NCBI GenBank assembly: GCA_051748565.1
Contig: JBNJHN010000007.1
Span: 1-56,472 of the forward strand
Length of the DNA stretch: 56,472 bases
Direction of reading: 5' to 3'
Origin: SKPH01 sp051748565
GTDB taxonomy: Bacteria > Bacillota > Dethiobacteria > DTU022
How positions within the stretch are numbered: position 1 is the stretch's first letter; every line of letters starts with the position of its first letter. Shown piece by piece: positions 35,695-43,487 of the stretch. The translations under genes were made by a program, and so were the position numbers. The notes beneath the pieces are model-generated. The model ran no database searches. It saw only the letters and a program-made list of their open reading frames with translations, and was not told where the DNA came from.

Positions 35695-35764
35695 TTTCTC
35701 AGGTAAAGTCGTATTAGCTTGGCGGTTTCAATATATTTAACAATCCTAATAAATGGAGGTTGCC

Positions 35765-37429
35765 ATGAGTAAAAACATGATCGAAATGCTCAGTAAGTCA
35801 AAATGGTATGATTTGACCCAGTCTCTTAGCATATTCACTCCGCCGTGGCCCGGTGAAATGCCATTGCAGGTTCACTTTTTTAAACGTGTAACCGGTTCTT
35901 TTCACGGCGGGCAGGGTGCAAATGGTCAGCTGATCGAGTGGTCAAACAATACAGGGACCCACCTCGTTGGCCCAACCGCTTTTCATTCCGGTATGCGTTC
36001 AATAGCTGATATTCCCTTGGAAGATATTAGCGGTGAAGGTGTTGTCGTCGATATCTCCGATGAAGTCTCCGACTTTAGTCTTTATACACCCGAAATGATT
36101 GAAAAAAGGGTAAATGTCAGGGAAGGTGACATCCTTTTCATTAACACAGGTTATCACAAGTATACCTATGATCAACCTGATGTAAAGAACCCCAATGCTC
36201 AGGGCGGTATTGACAACAAAGAGTTTTCTTATCTCGTTCGCCATCCCGGTCCGGCGCCCGGATTTTTTGAGTGGGCCCTGGAGAAAAAACTTAAGGTTAT
36301 CGGTGTCGATTGTGGTTGTGCTGAGCACCCCATGAACACCAATATTCGTTATATGCATGATCGTGAGTTCCAGAAAGCAGAAGCCAAGCTTAAGGAAACT
36401 CACGGTAAGACCTGGGATGAGATGTTTCCAGTTGATGAATACTATAAGCTAACTCACGGTATAATGCCGAAAGCAGGACTGCTCCTTGTCGAATCACTGG
36501 GTGGTCAGATTAAGGAACTGGCAAATAAGCGGGCCTGGTTCTTTATTGGAGCGATTCCATTTTGCGAAGTTGAGTCAGCATGGTCAAGAGTAGCTGCAAT
36601 CCAGGCTCCGGATGGTATGAGCGAAGATGAATTCTTTGCTGCCATGAGAGAGGCTGAGATGTATGATCTCTCAATTCCTTTTAGTGTCCAAACCCCGCAG
36701 TGGGCTAATTATATACCGTTAATTTTACAATATACCAAGCGGGTTGGTGGCCAGTATTTCGGACTCGGTCGTAATAACGCCCATTGCAAGGCCAGCTTCC
36801 ATTTAAGCAGCCATATGGATGGTGAGCCACATTTCCATGCTGCCGGGCGGACAATCGGTCAAACTCCACTCGATTTCTGGGTCGGACCGGGAGCGATCGC
36901 CGATATCTCAGAAATGGTCAGTGACACCAGTGTCTACACTCCCGAAATGATCGAAAAAGTTGTTGAAGTTAAAGAAGGCGATATTTTAATCATAAAGACA
37001 GGGTATTCTAAATATGGCTGGAACAGCCCTGAATCTGATGAATTCAGGTACATGATCAGGCATCCCGGCCCGTCACCGGATTTTGCCAAGTGGTGTTTCG
37101 ACAAGAAGATTAAATGGCTTGCTGTCGACTGTGTGGCTATGGAACACCCGATGAATACTATTCAGCGAATTTTCCATCCCAAGACTTTTGAAGAAGCCAA
37201 TCGAAAATTAATTGAAAAATATGGTAAAGATTGGGATGAGATGTATCCGCTGGATAAATTCTACCAGGATATGCACCTTAATCTCTTCCCGCATGGCATC
37301 GTGCATGCAGAGAACCTCGGTAATGATCTTGCCCATCTTGACGCAGGACGTTACTTTATAGGCTGCTTTCTTCAAAAAGGTGTTGAACTGGCTTCCTGCT
37401 GGGCCCGTTTTGTCGCCTGGAAAGAGTAG
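35765..37429 (+). CDS. Cyclase-family (kynurenine formamidase-like) protein with two tandem domains
   Basis: About 554 residues made of two homologous cyclase domains, where family members are normally one domain of 210-280 residues. Matching blocks in both halves are YTPEMIEK, EGDIL...TGY.KY, RHPGP.P.F..W and EHPMNT. The second half keeps the metal motif as HLSSHMDGEPHFH. The first half has NNTGTHLVGPTAFH, with one His and the Asp lost, so it is probably inactive or altered. The family hydrolyses formamides or cyclic amides with a divalent metal. ATG 35765 is used because GGAGG lies between it and ATG 35753. It has its own strong promoter. Confidence 0.88.
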   Translation: MSKNMIEMLSKSKWYDLTQSLSIFTPPWPGEMPLQVHFFKRVTGSFHGGQGANGQLIEWSNNTGTHLVGPTAFHSGMRSIADIPLEDISGEGVVVDISDEVSDFSLYTPEMIEKRVNVREGDILFINTGYHKYTYDQPDVKNPNAQGGIDNKEFSYLVRHPGPAPGFFEWALEKKLKVIGVDCGCAEHPMNTNIRYMHDREFQKAEAKLKETHGKTWDEMFPVDEYYKLTHGIMPKAGLLLVESLGGQIKELANKRAWFFIGAIPFCEVESAWSRVAAIQAPDGMSEDEFFAAMREAEMYDLSIPFSVQTPQWANYIPLILQYTKRVGGQYFGLGRNNAHCKASFHLSSHMDGEPHFHAAGRTIGQTPLDFWVGPGAIADISEMVSDTSVYTPEMIEKVVEVKEGDILIIKTGYSKYGWNSPESDEFRYMIRHPGPSPDFAKWCFDKKIKWLAVDCVAMEHPMNTIQRIFHPKTFEEANRKLIEKYGKDWDEMYPLDKFYQDMHLNLFPHGIVHAENLGNDLAHLDAGRYFIGCFLQKGVELASCWARFVAWKE

Positions 37430-37467
37430 TTTTCAGACTTACCAGTTAATTGTGATTCATGTATTAA

Positions 37468-37501
37468 GGCCTGCCGGATTAATTAACGGCAGGCCATTTT
37501 T
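37468..37501 (+). terminator. Rho-independent terminator
   Basis: GGCCTGCCG (37468-37476) pairs perfectly with CGGCAGGCC (37487-37495) and is followed by ATTTTT. It ends the cyclase-family gene. Confidence 0.88.
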
Positions 37502-37658
37502 CATAGCAGTAGAAGATTACCTTAGGAAAAAGAGACCGAAAGCCAAATATTTTCGCTTGATTGCAAGTGTTTTTATTAAAAACCACAATTGCGGTCAAAC
37601 ACTTTTAACGTTATCATATCAATAAGGGAAAGGGGGATTAAATGGATCATTATATTGT

Positions 37659-37823
37659 ATGACTGAATTATATAATGATGATCTGGACTTTAGCCACTGG
37701 TATTATAAAAACGATCCCACCCACGTTTTCTTCTATCACCGGCAGGCATTGGAGTGGGCTAAAAATAAATCCGGTTTTACAAAATTATCAATCGATAATC
37801 GGGTTATCCATTTTGAACTCTAG
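37659..37823 (+). CDS. Small hypothetical protein, possibly coupled to a leader peptide
   Basis: A 54-residue frame from ATG 37659, rich in aromatic and charged residues (starts MTELYNDDLDFSHWYY, ends IDNRVIHFEL). The good ribosome site (AAGGGGG) is placed for an earlier ATG at 37642, which encodes only six residues and stops at TGA 37660-37662. That stop overlaps the ATG of this frame as ATGA, a classic coupling arrangement. I do not recognise the protein. It precedes the DUF2889-like gene by about 90 bp. Confidence 0.4.
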   Translation: MTELYNDDLDFSHWYYKNDPTHVFFYHRQALEWAKNKSGFTKLSIDNRVIHFEL

Positions 37824-37915
37824 TCCGAAAAAAATATTTTTCCAGGCTATTTTATAAATGTTATTGCCATATAGTTACAATAGGTTTTCATACTAATTCT
37901 ACTGGAGGGGTTTTT

Positions 37916-38746
37916 GTGCATTGTGTTTTCCAACGTTTTTGGCACTCTAACATTAGATTGGATCAAGATGAACTGCTGGCGGAGGTTACCTATTGCGGCA
38001 CAGATAAAGAATTATGTGCCAGGATGATTGTTGATCCAGAAAGCTTAAATGTTCGGCGGGCCTGGTGGGAAGTCTATCGTGCACCCGGTTTTGATTTTCC
38101 CCGAACATCAGAAATCTCCGGTTTAGAAGGGATGACCGCCTATTTCAATTGCGGAGAACCACTGCGGGAAGCTCTTGCATCAATCAGCTTACCGGAGGCA
38201 AAGGATCTTTTCGCCGAAGCGGTTCGGGGTATTATCCAGGCAGAGACATTTTTACTGGACCAACGAGGATATGCCTCACCTCAGGAATACCAGGATTACT
38301 GGTCTGATATCTACCAGGGAGCCTGCCATTATTACAGTAATATGGAAAGGGTAAAAAAACGATGGTATGACCATATAGGATATTATAAACGCAGCGGCTC
38401 GCTTTTTAACCGGATGAAGAGTCAAACTTTATACCTTGAAGAAAAAAAGTTATTTCTAAGCGGCCACCTTCATGATTCATTTCACAGCGTGGCAGTTAAG
38501 CTGGAGATAGATAAAGATCAAGGCATGATTGTCAGTAGTGAGGGTGATATTCTTAATGCACCTGATCAGGTTTGCATGGAAGCAACGAACTACATGGATA
38601 AGCTGACCGGAACTTACATATCTGAGATGAGTAAAAAGGAAATAGCTCGCTTACTGGGAAGTGATAATGGATGTGTCCACCTTATTGACCTGGTTTCTGA
38701 TGGAGCAAAAACTCTATCACTATTCCGGGATATAGAGGGCGTATAA
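37916..38746 (+). CDS. DUF2889-like protein
   Basis: A 276-residue protein with no signal peptide. Short C-terminal features, DQVCMEATNYMDKLTG and NGCVHLIDLVSDGAKTL, match what I recall of the DUF2889 family; its function is unknown. The N-terminal half is rich in Trp/Tyr (RRAWWEVYRAPGFDF, EYQDYWSDIYQGACHYY) and I cannot place it. GTG 37916 follows GGAGGGG. Confidence 0.6.
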   Translation: MHCVFQRFWHSNIRLDQDELLAEVTYCGTDKELCARMIVDPESLNVRRAWWEVYRAPGFDFPRTSEISGLEGMTAYFNCGEPLREALASISLPEAKDLFAEAVRGIIQAETFLLDQRGYASPQEYQDYWSDIYQGACHYYSNMERVKKRWYDHIGYYKRSGSLFNRMKSQTLYLEEKKLFLSGHLHDSFHSVAVKLEIDKDQGMIVSSEGDILNAPDQVCMEATNYMDKLTGTYISEMSKKEIARLLGSDNGCVHLIDLVSDGAKTLSLFRDIEGV

Positions 38747-38866
38747 CATGATTGTCAATAAGAAACATAATATGTTTTGCAAAAAGGTAAATAATCGTGT
38801 AATCTATATAAAGCATATAGTGTTTATTCTTCTAGTAATTGCCGTGTAAATTTTTAGATATTTCAA

Positions 38867-38960
38867 GGGAGTAGTTAGCGGCCTGGTGGCGCTCCTGGAC
38901 TTCAAATCCAGTGGCAGGGCAGCCCCCTGCGGTGGGTTCGATTCCCATCTACTCCCGCCA
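38867..38960 (+). tRNA. selC: tRNA-Sec (anticodon TCA)
   Basis: A 94-nt tRNA with the enlarged shape of bacterial tRNA-Sec: an 8-bp acceptor stem GGGAGTAG (38867-38874) / CTACTCCC (38949-38956), a long variable arm (GGCAGGGCAGCCCCCTGCGG region), a CTGGA/TCCAG anticodon stem and anticodon TCA at 38902-38904. The 3' GCCA is encoded. It reads UGA as selenocysteine with SelA, SelB and SelD, which must be elsewhere. The HesB-like gene at 45933 is a client in this window. Confidence 0.96.
38929..38960 (+). repeat. selC 3' end, parental half of a degenerate direct repeat
   Basis: This 32-nt end of selC reappears with five mismatches at 43355-43386. tRNA 3' ends are common attachment sites for integrating elements, and selC is a well-known target. 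Confidence 0.7.
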
Positions 38961-38978
38961 GTGTATTAAGCTTCAAAG

Positions 38979-39006
38979 CCTCTTACTTAAAGGTAGGGGG
39001 TTTTTT
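38979..39006 (+). terminator. Terminator after selC
   Basis: CCTCTTAC (38979-38986) pairs with GTAGGGGG (38993-39000), including two G-U pairs, followed by six T. Confidence 0.8.
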
Positions 39007-39116
39007 AGTTTCAGGATCAAGTGGTTATTGTCAAAGGTATTGTCAAGATGATGGCACCTCTTCTATACAGGGATAGGGTAACCATTCTTCCTACTCGCCA
39101 GGTTTTTTGTACAAAC

Positions 39117-39146
39117 TGCGTAACAAAATAGGATTACAATCATCTT
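39117..39146 (+). promoter_or_regulatory. ECF-type promoter 1
   Basis: TGCGTAACAAA (39117-39127) and TCATCTT (39140-39146). The same two elements with identical spacing precede the ECF sigma gene (40030-40059). GTAAC plays the -35 role and CATCT the -10 role, with a 16-bp spacer. Confidence 0.8.
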
Positions 39147-39201
39147 AGTTATTAGCAAGATATATTGCACAATCCGATAACAGGAAAATGGAGGGTTTTA
39201 A

Positions 39202-39741
39202 ATGCAGAAAAAAGTATGGATCGTGATCATTGCCGTTGCTATCCTTGCCCTGGCAGGTGGAGCTATCGCCGCGCAGAACATCTTAATTAGTGATCGCGAG
39301 CCTATCGCAGAACCTGCAGCGCAGGCTTTCGAAGTTTTTAACGGTACCGGCAACCTGACCGGCCGAATTGACAATCATTCGGTGGAGATTGAGATTGACG
39401 GAGAGCTTCGGGTGTTTGGCTTAAGCAATGAGCTGCGTGAGGCTGAGTTTGCTCCCGGGCCGATCAGCTTTAAATACTATGTTGATAAAAATGGGCGGTC
39501 CATTATCACCGAAGCCGAGTTTACAAAGGATGAAGACGGTGCAGTGCAAACGGCCGAAGGTGTACTCAACGGGCAGACCGACAGTCACACCGTGGAAATT
39601 GAGATTGGTGGCGAAGCCAGGGCCTTTGGTCTTGCTGAGGGAATTTCGTTCACAGGCATCAATGAAGGGGAGCAGGTCTTCATCGCCTACCGGGAAATTG
39701 GCGGCAGGCCGGTGATTATCAAAGTGGAAAGATTAGCCTAA
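39202..39741 (+). CDS. Secreted or membrane-anchored protein with duplicated domain
   Basis: A 179-residue protein with an N-terminal hydrophobic segment (VWIVIIAVAILALAGGAIAA) acting as signal peptide or anchor. The rest holds two copies of one unit: GNLTGRIDNHSVEIEIDG..RVFGL and GVLNGQTDSHTVEIEIGG..AFGL. No known family is recognised. It is preceded by the same promoter motif as the ECF sigma gene, so it is a predicted target of that sigma factor and probably part of an envelope response. RBS GGAGGG. Confidence 0.65.
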   Translation: MQKKVWIVIIAVAILALAGGAIAAQNILISDREPIAEPAAQAFEVFNGTGNLTGRIDNHSVEIEIDGELRVFGLSNELREAEFAPGPISFKYYVDKNGRSIITEAEFTKDEDGAVQTAEGVLNGQTDSHTVEIEIGGEARAFGLAEGISFTGINEGEQVFIAYREIGGRPVIIKVERLA

Positions 39742-40029
39742 TTCAGGCTGCCGGGTAAAATCGCAAGATTGAGGCGACTGTTAAACCAAGGCGCTTTTTT
39801 TGTCAGGCCCATAGCTATCATAGCTCATAGTGAATATATGTATAAACTGAGACTGGTTTAGGGAAGGATTTGTGCCTGCGATATTGAAAATATACCACTC
39901 AAACTAAATTTTCTTCTAAAGCAAGATCAGTTTAAACAATTGCTTTTTAATCACTCTGGTAGCAATAAATTCTTGCTTATTATATTACTAATTGATTAGC
40001 TTTATCACCCGTTAACAAGTTATTATTTT
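39742..40029 (+). other. Intergenic stretch, no gene seen
   Basis: About 290 bp, AT-rich. No ORF or RNA gene that I can support. A T run at about 39794-39800 may end transcription of the preceding gene, but no clean stem is seen. Confidence 0.4.
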
Positions 40030-40059
40030 TGCGTAACAAAGACATCTGTATTTCATCTT
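40030..40059 (+). promoter_or_regulatory. ECF-type promoter 2 (autoregulatory)
   Basis: TGCGTAACAAA (40030-40040) and TCATCTT (40053-40059), matching promoter 1 in sequence and spacing. A start of transcription near 40067 fits translation from ATG 40102 rather than ATG 40072. Confidence 0.8.
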
Positions 40060-40101
40060 TATTATTAGAAGATGGTGTTGCGCGGTATCGGAGTGAAACG
40101 G

Positions 40102-40632
40102 ATGAGTAAGGGAAATGCGGTTTCAGACGTAAAAGATCCGCAGGTCGCAGAAATCTGGCCCCGGCTGTACCGCTATATTTATTACAAGGTACAAAACCGG
40201 GAAGAAGCCGAAGAGCTTACCCAGGAAACTTTTGAGCGGGTTCAGCCGAAAAAAATTGCAGGAGGGATACAGGAAGATAAGATTGAGGCATACTATTTTA
40301 CTGCGGCGAAAAACCTGATTGCTGAAACCTGGCGCAAGAAGGTCCGTCAGCCTGCGATGGTTTCTATGGATCAACTGGTCGGGCAGGGCTGGGAACCGTC
40401 TTTACCGGAACAGGATACGGGTCTGGAAGATGCATTAACCATTAATAAAGCTTTGCAGGAATTACGTGATGATTACCGCCTGGTTTTGACCTTAAGGGTT
40501 ATCGAAGGGTGGCCGGTGAGGGCAGTGGCAAAAAAAATGAAACGCAGCCCGGGGGCGGTCAGAAGCCTGCAGTTCAGGGCGGTTCAGGCCTTGAAAGAAC
40601 TGCTGGACGAAGGAGGTTATTTCCTTGAGTAA
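40102..40632 (+). CDS. ECF-type RNA polymerase sigma factor
   Basis: A 176-residue sigma-70 family protein. Region 2 is LYRYIYYKVQNREEAEELTQETFERV, with the -10-binding EEAEELTQETF helix. Region 4 is LRDDYRLVLTLRVIEGWPVRAVAKKMKRSPGAVRSLQFRAVQALKEL. It lacks region 1 and 3 domains, as ECF factors do. ATG 40102 has GGAGTGA 6 bp upstream. The downstream gene overlaps it and encodes a membrane protein that likely acts as its anti-sigma factor or sensor. Confidence 0.92.
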   Translation: MSKGNAVSDVKDPQVAEIWPRLYRYIYYKVQNREEAEELTQETFERVQPKKIAGGIQEDKIEAYYFTAAKNLIAETWRKKVRQPAMVSMDQLVGQGWEPSLPEQDTGLEDALTINKALQELRDDYRLVLTLRVIEGWPVRAVAKKMKRSPGAVRSLQFRAVQALKELLDEGGYFLE

Positions 40633-41968
40633 TTTTGATTCTGACCTGAACAATAAGGAAACCGTTATTGATCAATTCATAGATGACCTGAATGAAGAGA
40701 AAAACCCCGCCGCTTATCGAGCCGGGCCGGTAGACCCTGAAATGGAGAAGCTGTTTGAAACGGTCAGGGCTGTCCGGAGGCTTGAGCAGGGCAGTCGCAG
40801 TAGGGAAAGTGCACATAAACGGCCCCGGGTAAAAGGGTGGCTTGCTGTGGCGGCTGTTCTACTGCTGGTTGTGCTCGGTTTAAGCATTCTGCAGTTCCCG
40901 GGTCTGGATCTGGCACTGCCCGGGATTAAGCGCGGAGGCATCGTCGAGGCATCCGCCAGAGCCTACGAAGAGCTGCACAGCTACAGCGGGGTCTTTGAAA
41001 TCAGAAGCGAACGGGACGGGGTGGTAGATTCTTTGGAAACGATTACGATTCAATACCAGAAGCCCAACAAGTACGTTTCCGTGCACAGGTTTGACGGCCA
41101 AGAGCAGCGCTACATCAGCGACGGGGAGAAGATGATCGCCGATGAGTATGGAAGGGTTACAATCGATAACCTCTTTCCTGAAAAAGAGCTTTGGCGCTAC
41201 CATATCGGCACGGTTATCCGCGAGCTGGGCCAGGCTGAAACGGTTGAAACACTGGGATCTGATACGCTGTTCGGCCGAAAGGCCGAGCTGTTAAGATATT
41301 ATTATCCGGATAGCGGCCCAGGTGAATATGGGCAGGTCTGGATCGACAGTGCGACCTATCTGCCGCTGCGCAAAGAGCTCTTTCACCCCGACGGATCTGT
41401 ACTGGTGGTGGAATTCAAAGAGCTGACGGTTAATCCGCAGCTTGATTCAGATCTTTTCTCCTGGGTACTGCCGGAAGGTAAAGAGGTCATCGAACTGAAC
41501 CGGTCGGGCACCTTGGAGCAGGTTAAGGAGGTCTGGCCGGAGATAGAAGCTATCATGCCCCTCGCCTATGCGGAAATGGAGCTGGAGAGAGTCGGCGTGC
41601 TTAATTATGATTTATTCGATTATGTGCTGAGGTTTAAAGGTGAATCGACGTATGATTTTCTCGATATTTATTATACCGCTGTACCGCAGGAATTTTACTT
41701 CTATCGCCAGGGCAAATTCGGTCTGCTGGGTGAAGGGTATGTCGAGCTTAACCCTTCCGCGTGGAATGTTTTCGAACGCTATCTCGGGGCCAGCCGAACC
41801 GCCCGTTGGCACACTTTAGATTACGAGATCTTTATGGTATCCAGCCGCAGCCTCGACTATCTGCAATTACTGCTCGAAGATCTCGCGCAAGAAACAGTTC
41901 AGTTAAAAACTGTTGAGGAAATGATCGAGCTCGGCCTTGAGCCCGTTACAGAAAAAGAAGGTCATTAA
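40625..41968 (+). CDS. Membrane protein with LolA/MucB-like extracellular domain, putative anti-sigma factor
   Basis: A 447-residue single-pass protein. The N-terminal cytoplasmic part (about 1-75) has the EEKNPAAYRAGPVDPEMEKLFETVRAVRRL segment typical of sigma-binding tails. One transmembrane helix follows (GWLAVAAVLLLVVLGLSIL), then a large external domain with a LolA/RseB-like pattern (ELHSYSGVFEIRSER, YQKPNKYVSVHRF, VWIDSATYLPLRKELF). TTG 40625 overlaps the sigma gene by 8 bp and has AAGGAGG upstream. The coupling and layout argue for control of the ECF factor by an envelope signal. Confidence 0.75.
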   Translation: MSNFDSDLNNKETVIDQFIDDLNEEKNPAAYRAGPVDPEMEKLFETVRAVRRLEQGSRSRESAHKRPRVKGWLAVAAVLLLVVLGLSILQFPGLDLALPGIKRGGIVEASARAYEELHSYSGVFEIRSERDGVVDSLETITIQYQKPNKYVSVHRFDGQEQRYISDGEKMIADEYGRVTIDNLFPEKELWRYHIGTVIRELGQAETVETLGSDTLFGRKAELLRYYYPDSGPGEYGQVWIDSATYLPLRKELFHPDGSVLVVEFKELTVNPQLDSDLFSWVLPEGKEVIELNRSGTLEQVKEVWPEIEAIMPLAYAEMELERVGVLNYDLFDYVLRFKGESTYDFLDIYYTAVPQEFYFYRQGKFGLLGEGYVELNPSAWNVFERYLGASRTARWHTLDYEIFMVSSRSLDYLQLLLEDLAQETVQLKTVEEMIELGLEPVTEKEGH

Positions 41969-42076
41969 CACAATTGCCAGGTGCCTGGTAAATATTAACA
42001 GGGTTGGGCATCGATGAGGTAATGCGCAAAGTGAACTAAACTAATGGTAGTTATGGTCATCGTAACTTGTGAGAGT

Positions 42077-42565
42077 TTATAAAAGTCCAAGATTCTTTAT
42101 AGTATGGATAATAACAAGAATTAAAAAAGAAAGGGCAAACCCTACGTGAATTAAATGCCATGATTCACGCTTTCGGGAAGCTATTCCGAAACGCAGTAAA
42201 ATCCCAGCAGCCACGATAACTAAAAGAAGCAAAAAAGTTGCAAGTCCTGTTCCATAATCAGGGGCGAATTCTGTGGGGCGCCCCAGGTGTTGAGCGAAAT
42301 GTATGAATATAAGCAAGACTGCCAATAAATTTCCAAATACGTGGATTTTCAAAAGAGTTCCTTTTTTAACTTTTGAATAACGTTTAAAGTAGGCATATTT
42401 AGGGGTGGAGATAAGAAGATAAAAACCTCCAATAATTGAAGCCCAGTGATGCAAATAAAAAGGTCCAATCAAAAAGTGAATATTCCATATTCTAAAGTAG
42501 GTGCCTATCGAAGCTAAAATAATGATTACCAGCAGTCCTATTGTGAATCTGAATTGGTCTTTCAT
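42077..42565 (-). CDS. Four-helix membrane protein, cytochrome b-like
   Basis: A 162-residue protein with four or five hydrophobic helices and His residues spaced as in di-heme membrane cytochromes: FYLHHWASIIGG, KIHVFGNLLAVLLIFIHFAQH and WHLIHVGFALSFLILVIIH. A role as a heme b membrane anchor is plausible, but no family is recognised with certainty. No redox partner gene adjoins. Confidence 0.5.
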   Translation of the reverse strand: MKDQFRFTIGLLVIIILASIGTYFRIWNIHFLIGPFYLHHWASIIGGFYLLISTPKYAYFKRYSKVKKGTLLKIHVFGNLLAVLLIFIHFAQHLGRPTEFAPDYGTGLATFLLLLVIVAAGILLRFGIASRKRESWHLIHVGFALSFLILVIIHTIKNLGLL

Positions 42566-42670
42566 CTTCGCCAGGGCTCCTATAAGCTGAATTTTAACAT
42601 TGTTAATTTAATAATATCATAGCAGCTCTGAAAGTTAAAGCTATCTGCTGCTGTAACTTCAACAATATCG

Positions 42671-42708
42671 CAGGGTTAGTCGAATGATTTTAATTCCGAC
42701 TAACCCTG
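42671..42708 (-). terminator. Hairpin downstream of the ABM-like gene
   Basis: CAGGGTTAGTCG (42671-42682) pairs perfectly with CGACTAACCCTG (42697-42708), 12 bp. It sits 3' of the minus-strand ABM-domain gene and 5' of the cytochrome b-like gene, so it can end the former. No clear T run. Confidence 0.6.
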
Positions 42709-42734
42709 TTATATCGATATTAACATAATTATTA

Positions 42735-43007
42735 TCATTGCTGCATGGCAACTTCGTAGTGTTCTGTTTCAACAGGCCACCCGGTTATTTTTTCTACTTC
42801 CTTAAATATTTTTTTTGCTGCAGGCAGAGAGTTTTCCGCTTTTTCTTTTGTTTCCCAGAGGGTGATTGTCATAATCTTTTCTTTCTTTTCATCAACTAAA
42901 ACGTAAACGCCTTTGACTTCTTCAAGTCCTTCATCACTGGCATTGTCCAGGTGATCAAGAACCTGCTTTACGTGATTCCCTGGAATTTTGCTAACCCTGG
43001 CATACAT
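42735..43007 (-). CDS. ABM-domain (antibiotic biosynthesis monooxygenase-like) protein
   Basis: A 90-residue alpha/beta ferredoxin-like fold protein (MYARVSKIPGNHVKQVLDHLD, KIMTITLWETKEKAENS, KKIFKEVEKITGWPVETEHYEV), the layout of the dimeric ABM superfamily. Functions range from heme degradation to quinone oxidation; nothing here decides. ATG 43007 has GAAAGGGGG 9 bp upstream; a TTG at 43028 would start inside that site. Confidence 0.7.
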   Translation of the reverse strand: MYARVSKIPGNHVKQVLDHLDNASDEGLEEVKGVYVLVDEKKEKIMTITLWETKEKAENSLPAAKKIFKEVEKITGWPVETEHYEVAMQQ

Positions 43008-43028
43008 GATTTTAAACCCCCTTTCCAA

Positions 43029-43487
43029 TATCTGTTATTATTATTATAATATATGCAAACCTTTTAGTCAAGTAAGTCTATAGTATTAGTATAATTATAA
43101 TATGATAACATTAAACTCAAGGGGGTATCTGAACTTTACCAGCAATATGCATGCCGCTATGGTTGAGGATATTGCGAAGACCTGAAAAAGCCCTTTGAGT
43201 AAACCGTGAAAGGGCTGGAATGCCGGATTTAAAATGCAAATGTTTTAAGCAAGAACAAGCCTTTAAGTAAACAGCTAATACTGAAAACGTGGAAATAACG
43301 GAAAGAATTCGACTACCGTAAAGGAGAATAGTGATGTATAATATATAAGTTAGTGAGGTGGGTTGGATTCCCATCTACTGCTACCAATAATTTATAATCA
43401 AATGGCGAGAAGGCAGAAATAACCCTTCTCGTCTGACTTGTACTCTTATACTTCTGGCGCAGAAGCCTGCCTATCGGATGTGAAAAG
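43029..43487 (+). other. Gene-poor stretch before the MATE gene
   Basis: About 460 bp without a supportable gene. It holds a hairpin AGCCCTTT ... AAAGGGCT (about 43189-43215) and, at 43355-43386, the degenerate selC 3' end. A frame near 43135-43175 reads like a short gene remnant but is broken by stops and cannot be identified. Confidence 0.5.
43355..43386 (+). repeat. Degenerate copy of the selC 3' end
   Basis: 32 nt matching selC 38929-38960 at 27 positions, including the uninterrupted GATTCCCATCTACT core and the final CCA. No 5' half of the tRNA is present. It marks a possible attachment-site scar 4.4 kb from selC. Confidence 0.75.

Noticed and set aside
37675..37857. A 60-residue frame overlapping the small 54-residue gene
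   Set aside because: It has no ribosome site and a hydrophobic, low-complexity translation; the other frame from 37659 looks more protein-like.
38961..43354. An intact mobile element between the selC repeats
   Set aside because: No integrase, transposase or recombinase gene is present, so only an old scar is proposed.
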